From: Rossellomorea orangium
GTDB taxonomy: Bacteria; Bacillota; Bacilli; Bacillales; Bacillaceae_B
Assembly: GCF_019334305.1 (NCBI RefSeq)
Contig: NZ_JAHWGH010000018.1
Location: forward strand, 72,009-136,008
Direction: 5' to 3'
DNA length: 64,000 bases
In this document: positions 37,469-45,483 of the stretch, piece after piece
Position numbering within the stretch: the stretch's first letter is position 1
Layout of the letters: every line of letters begins with the position of its first letter
The notes under the pieces: generated by a model
What the model saw: only the letters and a program-made list of their open reading frames with translations
Told to the model about the DNA's origin: nothing
Database searches by the model: none
Position numbers and translations under genes: made by a program

Positions 37469-39322
37469 CTATTCCAGAAACCTTAATAAATCACCATACA
37501 AAATATCATCTGACATCCTTAATTCTTTACGTACCAATTCCTTAAATGGTTCGCATCTTGATTCACTGACTGATTTCTCGCTCTTCTTACTGTAACAAAC
37601 ATTGTCTTGAAAGATGTATTCCTTAGTAATGAAATCTCCATCTCTGAAAATGACTGGATGATTTTCATCACGGGTGAACAGACTGTGACCGAACGAAAGG
37701 GTATCCTTCGATCCAATTCCCAATAAATGAAGGACGGTGGCCCGAATATCAATCTCTCCTCCAATGGTTTCAATCGTTTTACCTTCTTGTCCGGGAACAT
37801 GGATAATAAGGGGAACCTGCTGAAGCTTGGCATGATTCACTGGAGTATCCTTCTGACCTAGGAGCTCGAACACACCTTGTTCATATTTTTCGGAAATCCC
37901 GTAATGATCACCATAAAGGACCACAACCGTATCATCATACAACCCATTTGCTTTAAGATTCTCAAATAAAGCCTTAATCGCTTCATCCTCATATCGCACC
38001 GTTGTCACATACCGGTTCACAACATCTTCTCTCGTGTCCGCCTGTTCAATGAACTGATCTCCTTCTTCCAACAGAAAAGGGAAATGGTTTGTCAATGTGA
38101 TAAGACGGGTATAGAATGGCTTGGGAATTTTCTCGAGAAGGGACGTCGTCTGTTCGAAAAAAGGAATGTCCTTTATACCGTAATTCACCGAATTTTCTTC
38201 CGTTACATTGTAATCTCTCTTGGAGAAATAACGATCGTACCCAAGAGCCTTATACATGTATTCACGGTTCCAGAATGTCCGGTCATTCCCGTGAAAAACC
38301 GCTGCAAAATAATCTTTCTTCTCTTTCAGGATATGAGGTAGGCTCCTGTATGTATTATCCGGTTTCCTTACAAAAGCTGATCCGCTTGATAAAGGGTATA
38401 ATCCCGTATCAATCATAAATTCTGCATCTGATGTTTTCCCCTGTGCCGTCTGATCATAAATATTGCTGAAGTATAAACTGTCCTTTATCAATGAATTTAG
38501 AAACGGTGTAATTTCTTCTCCATTGACTTTTTGGTTGATAACAAAATTCTGAGTGGATTCCATACTGACTAAAATCAGGTTTTTCCCTTCAGCAACCCCA
38601 AATAAGTCAGAAGGTTTTTTCTTTGAGGATTTTGTGTATTGAATGGATGCCTCCGTGTCCGATTTACTTGCAAGAAGCTGTGACAATGGGTTCGTTGCTG
38701 CAATCCCGATATCGTAAAGGTGGTAATTAAATGGGCCAACAGATTTCACCAGTTGCTCCCTGTCATATGACTCAGCAAATAAATATGGGGATTTTAGTAA
38801 TCCAATTATTAAAGTAATCAATAATAAAAACATACTAAATCCTAAGTAGTTTAATTTCCATATTCGTGACAAATTGACGGATTCCGTCTTCTTTGTCTTG
38901 AGTATCCAGCCTGCTAATATGAGATCAGACAATAAGAGAACATCCCAGGGGCTCATCAATTCAAAGGTACTCGGGCCAATCCCCCCCACATTTTTAAACT
39001 GAAAAAGGATTGGGACTGTTATGAAATCCGAATAAAACCGGAAGTACAGAAGGTCCCCGTACAGGAGCCCGGTTGCAATCCCCATAATAAGAACAAGGAG
39101 AAATGGTTTCACCCTTTTAAAGAAGTAAAAGCTGAATCCGATCAGGAGCATTAACGATCCAACCGGATTGAAAACAATAAGTAATAAGTCCAGGAAAGAT
39201 TCTATTTGAAGGTTAAAACCGATAAGCGATACAACGACGGTTTTTATCCATAGTGACAGTATTGCAACACCCAGCAATTGATTTTTTCTTAATCCAATAA
39301 GAAAATCTTTCACCCTACTCAT
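37469..39322 (-). CDS. LtaS-like lipoteichoic acid synthase family protein
   Basis: This 617-residue protein has five N-terminal membrane segments (residues 1-190) and an extracellular sulfatase-fold domain. LtaS enzymes transfer glycerophosphate from phosphatidylglycerol. Key residues are visible: metal-binding glutamate in LILVSMES, catalytic threonine in QGKTSDAEF, histidine in TLTNHFPF, and the DH pair in LYGDHYG. Its start overlaps the upstream aminotransferase stop (ATGA), so translation is coupled. It is the third gene of an operon with a PlsY paralogue behind an ECF-type promoter. The acceptor may differ from normal lipoteichoic acid. Confidence 0.87.
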   Translation of the reverse strand: MSRVKDFLIGLRKNQLLGVAILSLWIKTVVVSLIGFNLQIESFLDLLLIVFNPVGSLMLLIGFSFYFFKRVKPFLLVLIMGIATGLLYGDLLYFRFYSDFITVPILFQFKNVGGIGPSTFELMSPWDVLLLSDLILAGWILKTKKTESVNLSRIWKLNYLGFSMFLLLITLIIGLLKSPYLFAESYDREQLVKSVGPFNYHLYDIGIAATNPLSQLLASKSDTEASIQYTKSSKKKPSDLFGVAEGKNLILVSMESTQNFVINQKVNGEEITPFLNSLIKDSLYFSNIYDQTAQGKTSDAEFMIDTGLYPLSSGSAFVRKPDNTYRSLPHILKEKKDYFAAVFHGNDRTFWNREYMYKALGYDRYFSKRDYNVTEENSVNYGIKDIPFFEQTTSLLEKIPKPFYTRLITLTNHFPFLLEEGDQFIEQADTREDVVNRYVTTVRYEDEAIKALFENLKANGLYDDTVVVLYGDHYGISEKYEQGVFELLGQKDTPVNHAKLQQVPLIIHVPGQEGKTIETIGGEIDIRATVLHLLGIGSKDTLSFGHSLFTRDENHPVIFRDGDFITKEYIFQDNVCYSKKSEKSVSESRCEPFKELVRKELRMSDDILYGDLLRFLE

Positions 39323-40929
39323 TGCATTACCTTTGTATCAATCATTTTCTGAAATTCTTTGTTGATCATCGCCATTGCATTCAAAACCTTTCTTTCATTA
39401 TGCGATCCCATTAGTGCTATCTGTACCCAATTTTTGTTGAGGAGATATCCACTTTCATAACTTAATAAGATACCATTCTTTTTACAGGCATCCCCGAATT
39501 GTCTACTACACTGTTCCCTATTTAGTTCAATCGTAATCACACCGGGTGAATACGATTCACCTTCTAGTATTGTTAACCCCCCTTCCTTTAATAACTGCCT
39601 AACTTTCTTTGATAGTTCGAGATTTTTTTCATAATCGACCACCCTCATCGCTTCCTTTAGAGCACTCAGAAGGTTGGATGAGTGAGTATATGGGACTCCT
39701 TTGTTCTCCGTATACATTCCCACATCCAGGTATCTTGGAATCGATTGATTTGGTTTCATTTCATCACGATGAAAAATAAGCGCCAGTCCGGGATAAGATC
39801 CGAGTGCCTTACCACTAACCGAGGTGGCAAGGTAAACATTTTTAAGATCAATCGGAACTGCCCCAACTGAACTGCACGCATCTATACAGAGCTCTACATT
39901 GTATTTATGGCAGAGTGAAAGCAGTTCCCCAATATCATATAAGTACCCTGTAGAAGTTTCACAATGAACCGTCCACAGCCATTTTATGCCCGGATCACAT
40001 TGAAGGACAGCCTCTATTTCTTCTATTGTAATTATTTCATTCCATTCCTTTTCAATGGTTTGAAAAGATAAATCGAATCGTTTTCCGTGGTCCACCAACC
40101 TCGATCCAAATTCTCCATTCGCAAGAATCAGGCCGTTTCCAGCAGCACTTTTCAATTGGGCGGCCACCATGTCATTCGCAAGGGTACCGGTGCCCACTGC
40201 AACCTGTACATGATTCGCATGTGTCATTTCACATAAGTTCTTTCTTATTTCTTCCATTTCTTTCAGAAAAACGCTGCTCCTATGAGATAATGCGTCTGTC
40301 TTAAATGCATCTTCCACCTTTTTATGACGAGGTACGGGACCTGGGAGTAGTGAATATGGACGTTCTTCAAACGTCTTCCGAATCATTAAGCGCTGAAACG
40401 CTTTTGTCGAATTCTCAAAGCTTTCACGAGTCAGGTACATAGGCTGAAACCTCGCATGTTCATCACCAACAAGATTGGCAAACGGACGAAAGCCGATACG
40501 TTTATATAGTTTAAGTTGACGAACGGTACCTGAAATGAGTGCAGTCGTATATCCCATCTCTAAACAATATGATACCAGGCATTCACATAATTGATAAAAT
40601 ACCCTCGTACTTCTATACTCTTCTTTTACAGACAGTAGTCTGATTTCACATGGAACGGCATGTTGAGGTAAATACTTATCCAAGTCCTTCAGCTTTTGAT
40701 CTAACGAGAAAGGGCGTTCTGACCGAACAGCGATCATTCCGACAACTTCAGTTTCAGCCTTTGCTATCACATATGTATTCTCATCATGAAACCTATCTTT
40801 AAGCTTGCGACTATCATTCTTTTGATGTTGAGGGATCTCCTCTACAAAAGTTTGATAATTTAAGGAATATATTTGTTGAAACTCATCTGGATCGCTAGCA
40901 ATCTTATATTTAAGAGCCTGATTACTCAT
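39319..40929 (-). CDS. Fusion of FeeM/GNAT-like acyltransferase and class V aminotransferase
   Basis: The first ~190 of 536 residues form a GNAT-fold domain (NYQTFVEEIPQH, CEIRLLSVKEEYR, LYKRIGFRPF). It resembles N-acyl-amino-acid synthase/autoinducer-synthase types more than acetyl-CoA GNATs, because the RxxGxG loop is absent. Residues ~195-525 form a class V PLP enzyme (LLPGPVPRH, VHCETSTGYLYDI, CIDACSSVGAVPID, Schiff-base lysine in SVSGKALGSYPG). One polypeptide could make an amine and then acylate it (inference). AGGAGG precedes the ATG; PlsY ends 17 bp upstream and the LtaS-like gene overlaps the stop. Confidence 0.78.
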   Translation of the reverse strand: MSNQALKYKIASDPDEFQQIYSLNYQTFVEEIPQHQKNDSRKLKDRFHDENTYVIAKAETEVVGMIAVRSERPFSLDQKLKDLDKYLPQHAVPCEIRLLSVKEEYRSTRVFYQLCECLVSYCLEMGYTTALISGTVRQLKLYKRIGFRPFANLVGDEHARFQPMYLTRESFENSTKAFQRLMIRKTFEERPYSLLPGPVPRHKKVEDAFKTDALSHRSSVFLKEMEEIRKNLCEMTHANHVQVAVGTGTLANDMVAAQLKSAAGNGLILANGEFGSRLVDHGKRFDLSFQTIEKEWNEIITIEEIEAVLQCDPGIKWLWTVHCETSTGYLYDIGELLSLCHKYNVELCIDACSSVGAVPIDLKNVYLATSVSGKALGSYPGLALIFHRDEMKPNQSIPRYLDVGMYTENKGVPYTHSSNLLSALKEAMRVVDYEKNLELSKKVRQLLKEGGLTILEGESYSPGVITIELNREQCSRQFGDACKKNGILLSYESGYLLNKNWVQIALMGSHNERKVLNAMAMINKEFQKMIDTKVMQ

Positions 40930-40946
40930 TATTGTACCTCCTATGT

Positions 40947-41516
40947 TTAAACTGAATGATGAAATGACCGATTGTGGAAAACAAGGACAGTCATGAATAG
41001 AAGCCCCAAGCCTGCTGATAATATGAATGAATCCTCAATCAGAAATGATGTGATCGGTATGGTCCCCATTGAAATGAAGCCCGCCATGGTGTACCTCCTG
41101 ATGACTAGATATAAAACACCCATCATGATGGCGAAGATTCCGATACAGAGCGGGCAGAGAAATAAAGCTGAAGCCAAGTATGCTACAACCCCTTTTCCTC
41201 CATGAAATCCAAGTTGTACCGGAAACAAATGACCAATCAACACCAAAATCGAGCTTAAAACTAGATAGCCCTCTCCCTTTAGTAGGGTGGAGGTGATAAG
41301 TAATGCCAGGATCACTTTACCTGCATCAATCAGGATTGTTAGTAAGAACCCCTTCTTACCTGTCACCCTTCCTGCATTAGTAGCTCCTACATTTCCGCTT
41401 CCAACCTCCCTGATATCTTTTCCACTGAGTATCCTCACTACATAATAAGCTCCTGTTATACTGCCCAGCATGTAAGAAATCACTAGGATCACACTTACTG
41501 TCAAGCTATGAATCAT
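40947..41516 (-). CDS. PlsY-family glycerol-3-phosphate acyltransferase paralogue
   Basis: This 189-residue membrane protein carries PlsY motif 1 (MLGSITGAYYVVRILSG), motif 2 (REVGSGNVGATNAGRV) and motif 3 (FHGGKGVVAYLA). PlsY moves an acyl group from acyl-phosphate to glycerol 3-phosphate. The housekeeping plsY normally lies near parE; this copy leads an envelope operon instead, so its acceptor may be another hydroxyl. An ECF-type promoter lies 33 bp upstream and GGGAG precedes the ATG. Paralogue status is inferred from context. Confidence 0.83.
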   Translation of the reverse strand: MIHSLTVSVILVISYMLGSITGAYYVVRILSGKDIREVGSGNVGATNAGRVTGKKGFLLTILIDAGKVILALLITSTLLKGEGYLVLSSILVLIGHLFPVQLGFHGGKGVVAYLASALFLCPLCIGIFAIMMGVLYLVIRRYTMAGFISMGTIPITSFLIEDSFILSAGLGLLFMTVLVFHNRSFHHSV

Positions 41517-41548
41517 CTTCCATGCTCCCTGCTTTTTATATATGTTAA

Positions 41549-41577
41549 TAGACGTTTGAATGAAGTGAAAAGTTTCA
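41549..41577 (-). promoter_or_regulatory. ECF-sigma-type promoter of the plsY-like operon
   Basis: TGAAAC (41572-41577) and CGTCTA (41549-41554) are 17 bp apart on the minus strand, 32 bp before the start codon. This fits the SigM/SigW/SigX-type pattern TGAAAC-N16/17-CGTC known in B. subtilis. It lies in the short gap after the YwaF-type gene and predicts induction by envelope stress. Confidence 0.7.
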
Positions 41578-41582
41578 TAAAT

Positions 41583-42302
41583 TTACCTTTTTCCCTCTTC
41601 TTTTCTCCTTATTAAGAAAAAAGGGGCATAGAGAATGAGAAAAATAAAAAAGCTGATCGCTTCAAGAGAAATGAGGTACCATGGATATTCCCCCAAATAG
41701 TCGATCGGACTTGCATTGTTAGGTTTATGCATTAGAAACATGTAATTCGCGCCTACCAGTTTATTAACCGTATAAGCTACTATCGCAATTCCATTCAAAG
41801 CAAGGAATGCCCTGATCAAGGAACCGAATGTCAGACTGAATTTCTCTACCCAAACCATGTATAAACAAGCCAATACAATCGTCAAATGTGCCAGGAAAAA
41901 TTGAAAATACCTGAAGTGAGGAAATCCAAAAAACAACTCTGGAGTAAGAATGGCAATAAATGCACCTGACATACTTGCAAAGAAACTCACCTCAAAGATT
42001 CTATAGCTATTGGTTAATAACATGATCGTACAGAGATACAAGGATAGTGAACATAATTGGAAAGGAAGATTAATGGTAAGGTCCCAATGACCATTTATGA
42101 AATACCACGCCTGAAAAGAAACCTCACTCAAAATAAGTATAACAACCAGCAACCACTTCAACAAACTTCCCTGAATTTGGTTTCTGCTTATGTATAACCC
42201 CATCATGCATCCCACAGAAACAACAATGGCCGCAATATGAGAAACCGAAAACAACTCAAACGGATACTCCCCATACCTGAAATTCAAAATCTCCCGAAAC
42301 AT
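41583..42302 (-). CDS. TIGR02206/YwaF-family membrane protein
   Basis: This 239-residue protein has about seven membrane segments and the family's conserved QAWYFINGHWDLTINLPFQL region (in part, about residues 75-94). The start MFREIL is chosen because a G-rich site (GGGGTGG) lies just upstream; an in-frame extension of 29 codons runs through a copy of the GGACGGACC repeat and has no site. The function is unknown. Confidence 0.75.
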   Translation of the reverse strand: MFREILNFRYGEYPFELFSVSHIAAIVVSVGCMMGLYISRNQIQGSLLKWLLVVILILSEVSFQAWYFINGHWDLTINLPFQLCSLSLYLCTIMLLTNSYRIFEVSFFASMSGAFIAILTPELFFGFPHFRYFQFFLAHLTIVLACLYMVWVEKFSLTFGSLIRAFLALNGIAIVAYTVNKLVGANYMFLMHKPNNASPIDYLGEYPWYLISLEAISFFIFLILYAPFFLIRRKEEGKR

Positions 42303-42366
42303 ACCCTCACCACCCCAACAAACTACCATCCATACTATATTCTCCCAACACCCCTTCATTTCCTTT

Positions 42367-42444
42367 AAGGGACGGACCTCATTTTCCAAGTTTCTATTCC
42401 TTATATACAGCCATTTTCCACCAATCTGACAGGGACGGACCTCC
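42367..42444. repeat. Two direct copies of the GGGACGGACCTC motif
   Basis: Copies at 42367-42380 (AAGGGACGGACCTC) and 42431-42444 (AGGGACGGACCTCC) are in the same orientation 64 bp apart, in the leader of the YwaF-type gene. The inner segment contains the end of a 26-codon reading frame with a good site (42394-42474), probably a remnant. Confidence 0.7.
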
Positions 42445-42498
42445 CATCAGTGTCCTTCCATTAAATATTTTCATAAGAACACCTCCCAATAGAAAAGC

Positions 42499-42533
42499 AA
42501 AAAAAAATCCCATTCCAAAATTGAAATGGGATT
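42499..42533 (-). terminator. Terminator of the alpha/beta hydrolase gene
   Basis: The hairpin AATCCCATT/AATGGGATT is followed by a long T-run on the minus strand, directly after the stop. Confidence 0.85.
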
Positions 42534-42538
42534 CAAGA

Positions 42539-43336
42539 CTATTGAACCTTCCGCAATGGGAGATTCTGATTTCTGTAGATGAAATCAAGGGCAAGCCGGT
42601 TGAATTCAGTCGGCCTTTCTACATTACAAACGTGCCCGCAATCTTCAAGATATACAATCACGGCAGAGGGATCCCCTTTTGTATCTTCATAAAGTGATTC
42701 AACGAAAAGATGATCTTCTTTCCCAGATATGTAGAGCTTTGGAATATGTGATGCCTTTTCCTGTACGGAGGCATAAGTTGCTTTAATATATGGTGTAAGT
42801 CTATACCACGCCAGAAAATCCTGCCGCTTCATTCTCTTCGCTTCCCGGATGAACAATTTCCTTGAAATACTATGATTGCTTCTTGGCATCATGACATAGG
42901 CAAATAATTTATATAACCACATGAACGGCATTATGTTCTTTACTGCATGACCAATCTGCAACAAGGTGTTTGAGAACAGTGTAAATCGAGTGATGCACCC
43001 TCCCAAAACAGCTGATTTAACACGATCGGGATTCTGCTGCATCAGATGGTGAATGACGACTGAGCCGAGGGATATCCCGATAAAATGGGCCCGTTCAATA
43101 TTGATTTCATCTAGCACCTCCACGACTTCACGTACAATTAAATCAATCGTAAAAGGTTCATCAAAAGATTCAACCCCTGGTGATCTGCCATGACCAGGTA
43201 AGTGAATCGTCACTACATTGTAATTCTTCTTGAAGGTTTCCAATTGTTTGCAAAAGATCTTTGATGTTCCCCCTATTCCATGAAGGAATACCACATATTC
43301 TTTGCCGACTCCCTGATGTACGATGTATTCTAGCAT
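42539..43336 (-). CDS. Alpha/beta fold hydrolase
   Basis: This 265-residue hydrolase has the oxyanion motif FLHGIGGTSKIF near residue 15 and nucleophile motif GISLGSVVIHH near 84. The acid is probably in SGKEDHLF and the histidine in EDCGHVCNVERP. The start MLEYIVH has AAGGAG 6 bases upstream; a longer version adds 35 residues without a site. There is no signal peptide. The substrate is unknown. Confidence 0.8.
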   Translation of the reverse strand: MLEYIVHQGVGKEYVVFLHGIGGTSKIFCKQLETFKKNYNVVTIHLPGHGRSPGVESFDEPFTIDLIVREVVEVLDEINIERAHFIGISLGSVVIHHLMQQNPDRVKSAVLGGCITRFTLFSNTLLQIGHAVKNIMPFMWLYKLFAYVMMPRSNHSISRKLFIREAKRMKRQDFLAWYRLTPYIKATYASVQEKASHIPKLYISGKEDHLFVESLYEDTKGDPSAVIVYLEDCGHVCNVERPTEFNRLALDFIYRNQNLPLRKVQ

Positions 43337-43596
43337 CCATTTCTCCTTAAAAACAGCACAACCTACCAAAAGAATAGAATGAATCATGGAAATGAACCAA
43401 GGACCGTAGTATCGAAAATAACGGTTTTGACAAATCTGCACGATTCACCCAACACTTTTGAAGCCTTACCTTAATGTATCTTTATTCTATCCTACATAAA
43501 GGCTCTTTGTCATATAGAATCTATGGAAATTCTGAACTTTTTGTGATGTAAGGGAGTATATTAACAAAGTATTGGATTTCTTACATATTCAAAAGA

Positions 43597-43737
43597 CTAC
43601 CTTATAGTATAAAAAGCCGCTAAGCCCACAGAAAATTTATGTCTCACGAAGTTTTTCAATCTATTCTTCAAAACATCCACATTAAGCAACGTAAGGAGTG
43701 CTACTAAGAATACAAAAACCATTTTTGAATACATCAT
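43597..43737 (-). CDS. 46-residue membrane peptide downstream of the DUF3231 gene
   Basis: A short frame (MMYSKMVFVFLVALLTLLNVD start) has a strong AGAAGGAGGAG site immediately upstream of two adjacent ATGs. It predicts one membrane helix and then a basic tail (KNRLKNFVRHK). It begins 15 bp after the DUF3231 stop and its end runs into an AGCCGC-containing hairpin, so it looks like a co-transcribed small protein. No homologue is known to me. Confidence 0.5.
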   Translation of the reverse strand: MMYSKMVFVFLVALLTLLNVDVLKNRLKNFVRHKFSVGLAAFYTIR

Positions 43738-43752
43738 TCTCCTCCTTCTACT

Positions 43753-44754
43753 TTAATCATTTAGGCTGCCCCAACCATGCTCCTGGGGAGGTTTCTCCAT
43801 CCAGCCCCTTTCCACTAATAATTTCAGACCATCCGAACCATATTTCATGATTTCAGTCACAAATAACGTGTAATGAACAGCCAGGTCCTTTCTAGTAGAC
43901 ATCGTAATCGCATGGCAGAGTGTCGAAAGGCCGACTGAATTTGACGAAGAGATAAAAAACAGCATCAATTTCTCTGAAAATGGAGCTATTGTGGAAGAAG
44001 TGATTTCCATTGAGACAGGATATGTTGGAAATGCATCGTCTTTCACAAGCACATTATTGAACGTCGTAATCTGCCTTTCACTCAGCTTCTTTCCTTTTTT
44101 TAAATATTCTTTGACTTCTTTGTCTTTAGATGTTTGTATAAATCCTCTTAAAAGGATGATTCCTATGCAATTACGTTCAATCACAAAGAATAGCTCACTC
44201 AGTTCGAGTGCATTGAGAGGCCTCCGTTCCCCCAACCAGCTTTCCATTAAAGAAGGCTGATGGGAAATATACTCAATGGATTGAGGATAATTCATTTTGG
44301 GTGGACGGTCATAGATCCCCTTTTCTAACATTAATTGAAGAGATTGTTTATACAGAGATAGAGATTTCTTTAGGCATATTTCAAAAAATTCGTATATATC
44401 ATTACGGGCGACAGCTCCGACAATCGTTGTGAAGTGACTGCTCGTAACCTGGCCCCCCCTATATACAAAACTTAAAGCAAATAGGTCTGAATACAGAGGG
44501 GGGGCAGATATATCGACATCTTTTTCTGTGAAGCCGTCGGGAATCGGAAAGCCTTCAGATAAAAAGATACTCCTGATTTTTTCCATCGTTTCTAAATTGA
44601 TTCTCAAATTTTCCTCTACCAAGGTTTTAATTCCCTCGTCTTTCAGGTATGTAAGAAAATGAGTATAGAAGCAATTTGTCGCCGAGCACTTAATATACGT
44701 CGTCCATAAAGCGGAGATTTCTGCAGTAGTCATTCTGATGTCTTGGTCCCCCAT
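43753..44754 (-). CDS. DUF3231 family protein
   Basis: This 333-residue protein has two homologous ferritin-like/helical halves, each about 165 residues, typical of DUF3231. The family is common in spore formers and has no established function. The start MGDQDIRMT has AAAAGGAG 7 bases upstream; the longer in-frame version lacks a site. A 46-codon membrane peptide gene follows at once. Confidence 0.8.
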   Translation of the reverse strand: MGDQDIRMTTAEISALWTTYIKCSATNCFYTHFLTYLKDEGIKTLVEENLRINLETMEKIRSIFLSEGFPIPDGFTEKDVDISAPPLYSDLFALSFVYRGGQVTSSHFTTIVGAVARNDIYEFFEICLKKSLSLYKQSLQLMLEKGIYDRPPKMNYPQSIEYISHQPSLMESWLGERRPLNALELSELFFVIERNCIGIILLRGFIQTSKDKEVKEYLKKGKKLSERQITTFNNVLVKDDAFPTYPVSMEITSSTIAPFSEKLMLFFISSSNSVGLSTLCHAITMSTRKDLAVHYTLFVTEIMKYGSDGLKLLVERGWMEKPPQEHGWGSLND

Positions 44755-44856
44755 CTTAAGACTCCTTTTCTTTTTTTTAGCTGTTTTCGCAAAGATTGTT
44801 GCTATTCGCATACAAACTAAGATTTACGATACTCTGTCATTTAAGTTGTGGTGCAG

Positions 44857-44978
44857 GAGGGTGAAGGGAACTGCTCCGCTTTCCACGGACGTTCGGCCGA
44901 GCCTCCTCAGCACAAATCGCTTCCGGGGTCTCGGCACGCCCGTTTTCCGTAGGAGTCTACGCAGTTCCCTTCACCCTC
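44857..44978. repeat. 122-bp GC-rich element with perfect 18-bp inverted ends
   Basis: GAGGGTGAAGGGAACTGC (44857-44874) is the exact reverse complement of 44961-44978. The inside is GC-rich, with CCGCTTTCC and GTTTTCCGTAGGAGTC blocks related to the 45132-45383 element (GACTCCTGCGGG). It can form one long hairpin. No coding capacity. Confidence 0.85.
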
Positions 44979-45024
44979 TAGAGTAGTATGTGTTGACAGA
45001 GCAAATGGTTTGTGACCATCAGTT

Positions 45025-45142
45025 TAAAAAGAGTAAGGGACTATGAAATAAAATCAGTCACTGCAACGAATGAAAGAGCAGTGGCATACGCGATCTCCAC
45101 CTTTCCTTTGTGATCGTCAAACTTTTCGTCAGTTGATTGTAG
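45025..45142 (+). repeat. Dispersed repeat, second copy
   Basis: It is about 90 percent identical to the reverse complement of 1-120, including CAGTCACTGCAACGAATGAA and CTTTTCGTC. It leads straight into the GTTGATTG boundary of the folded element, so the two probably form one unit. Confidence 0.85.
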
Positions 45143-45383
45143 CGGAAGGTGCTCGACTCCTGCGGGAAACGCTGGACAGTACGAAAAGCGGAGGCGGCTT
45201 GTTTAGCCCCGACAAGCATAAGATGAATGGGCTAAGAAGGCGTTCTTTTGCCTTCTTGGGCCATTTAGCTTATGACCTCGAGGGGCTAGCCGCCGTAGCT
45301 GGACAGGTGAGACCCCGCAGGCGCAGCCGAGGAGGCTCATCGCCAGCCCCGCGGAAAGCGAGCACCTGTAGCGGAAATCAACC
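45132..45383. repeat. 252-bp folded GC-rich element
   Basis: The ends pair as GTTGATT/AATCAAC and AGGTGCTCG/CGAGCACCT. Between these arms GTAGCGGA occurs in the same direction on both sides, giving a symmetric internal loop with possible G-A and G-U pairs. Inside, CATAAG/CTTATG, GGGGCTA with TAGCCCC, and AAGAAGGC/GCCTTCTT nest into a long stem. The element is far richer in G+C than its flanks. It could be a MITE-like repeat or encode a structured RNA. Confidence 0.7.
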
Positions 45384-45444
45384 GCCACTCGCTACATCCA
45401 AAAGCAACAATGTTAACGAAAACAGCCAAATGAATAGAAAAAAC

Positions 45445-45475
45445 AAAAAAAGCAGGTGGCGTCCACCTGCTTTTA
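45445..45475. terminator. Bidirectional terminator after ccdC
   Basis: The hairpin AGCAGGTGG/CCACCTGCT has A and T flanks next to the ccdC stop. Confidence 0.85.
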
Positions 45476-45483
45476 ATGAAGTA

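Larger units (their letters stand above)
44755..45483. other. 729-bp gene-free, repeat-rich region
   Basis: It contains the 18-bp inverted-repeat element (44857-44978), the dispersed repeat also found at the window start (45025-45142), the folded GC-rich element (45132-45383) and a bidirectional terminator. An open frame across the repeats lacks a ribosome binding site and reads through palindromes, so it is not called. Confidence 0.75.

Noticed and set aside
42394-42594. Open frame of 66 codons, with a 26-codon version starting at 42474 that has a good GGGAGG site
   Set aside because: The longer frame runs through the terminator of the hydrolase gene. The short one has no recognisable product and includes a repeat copy, so it looks like a remnant.
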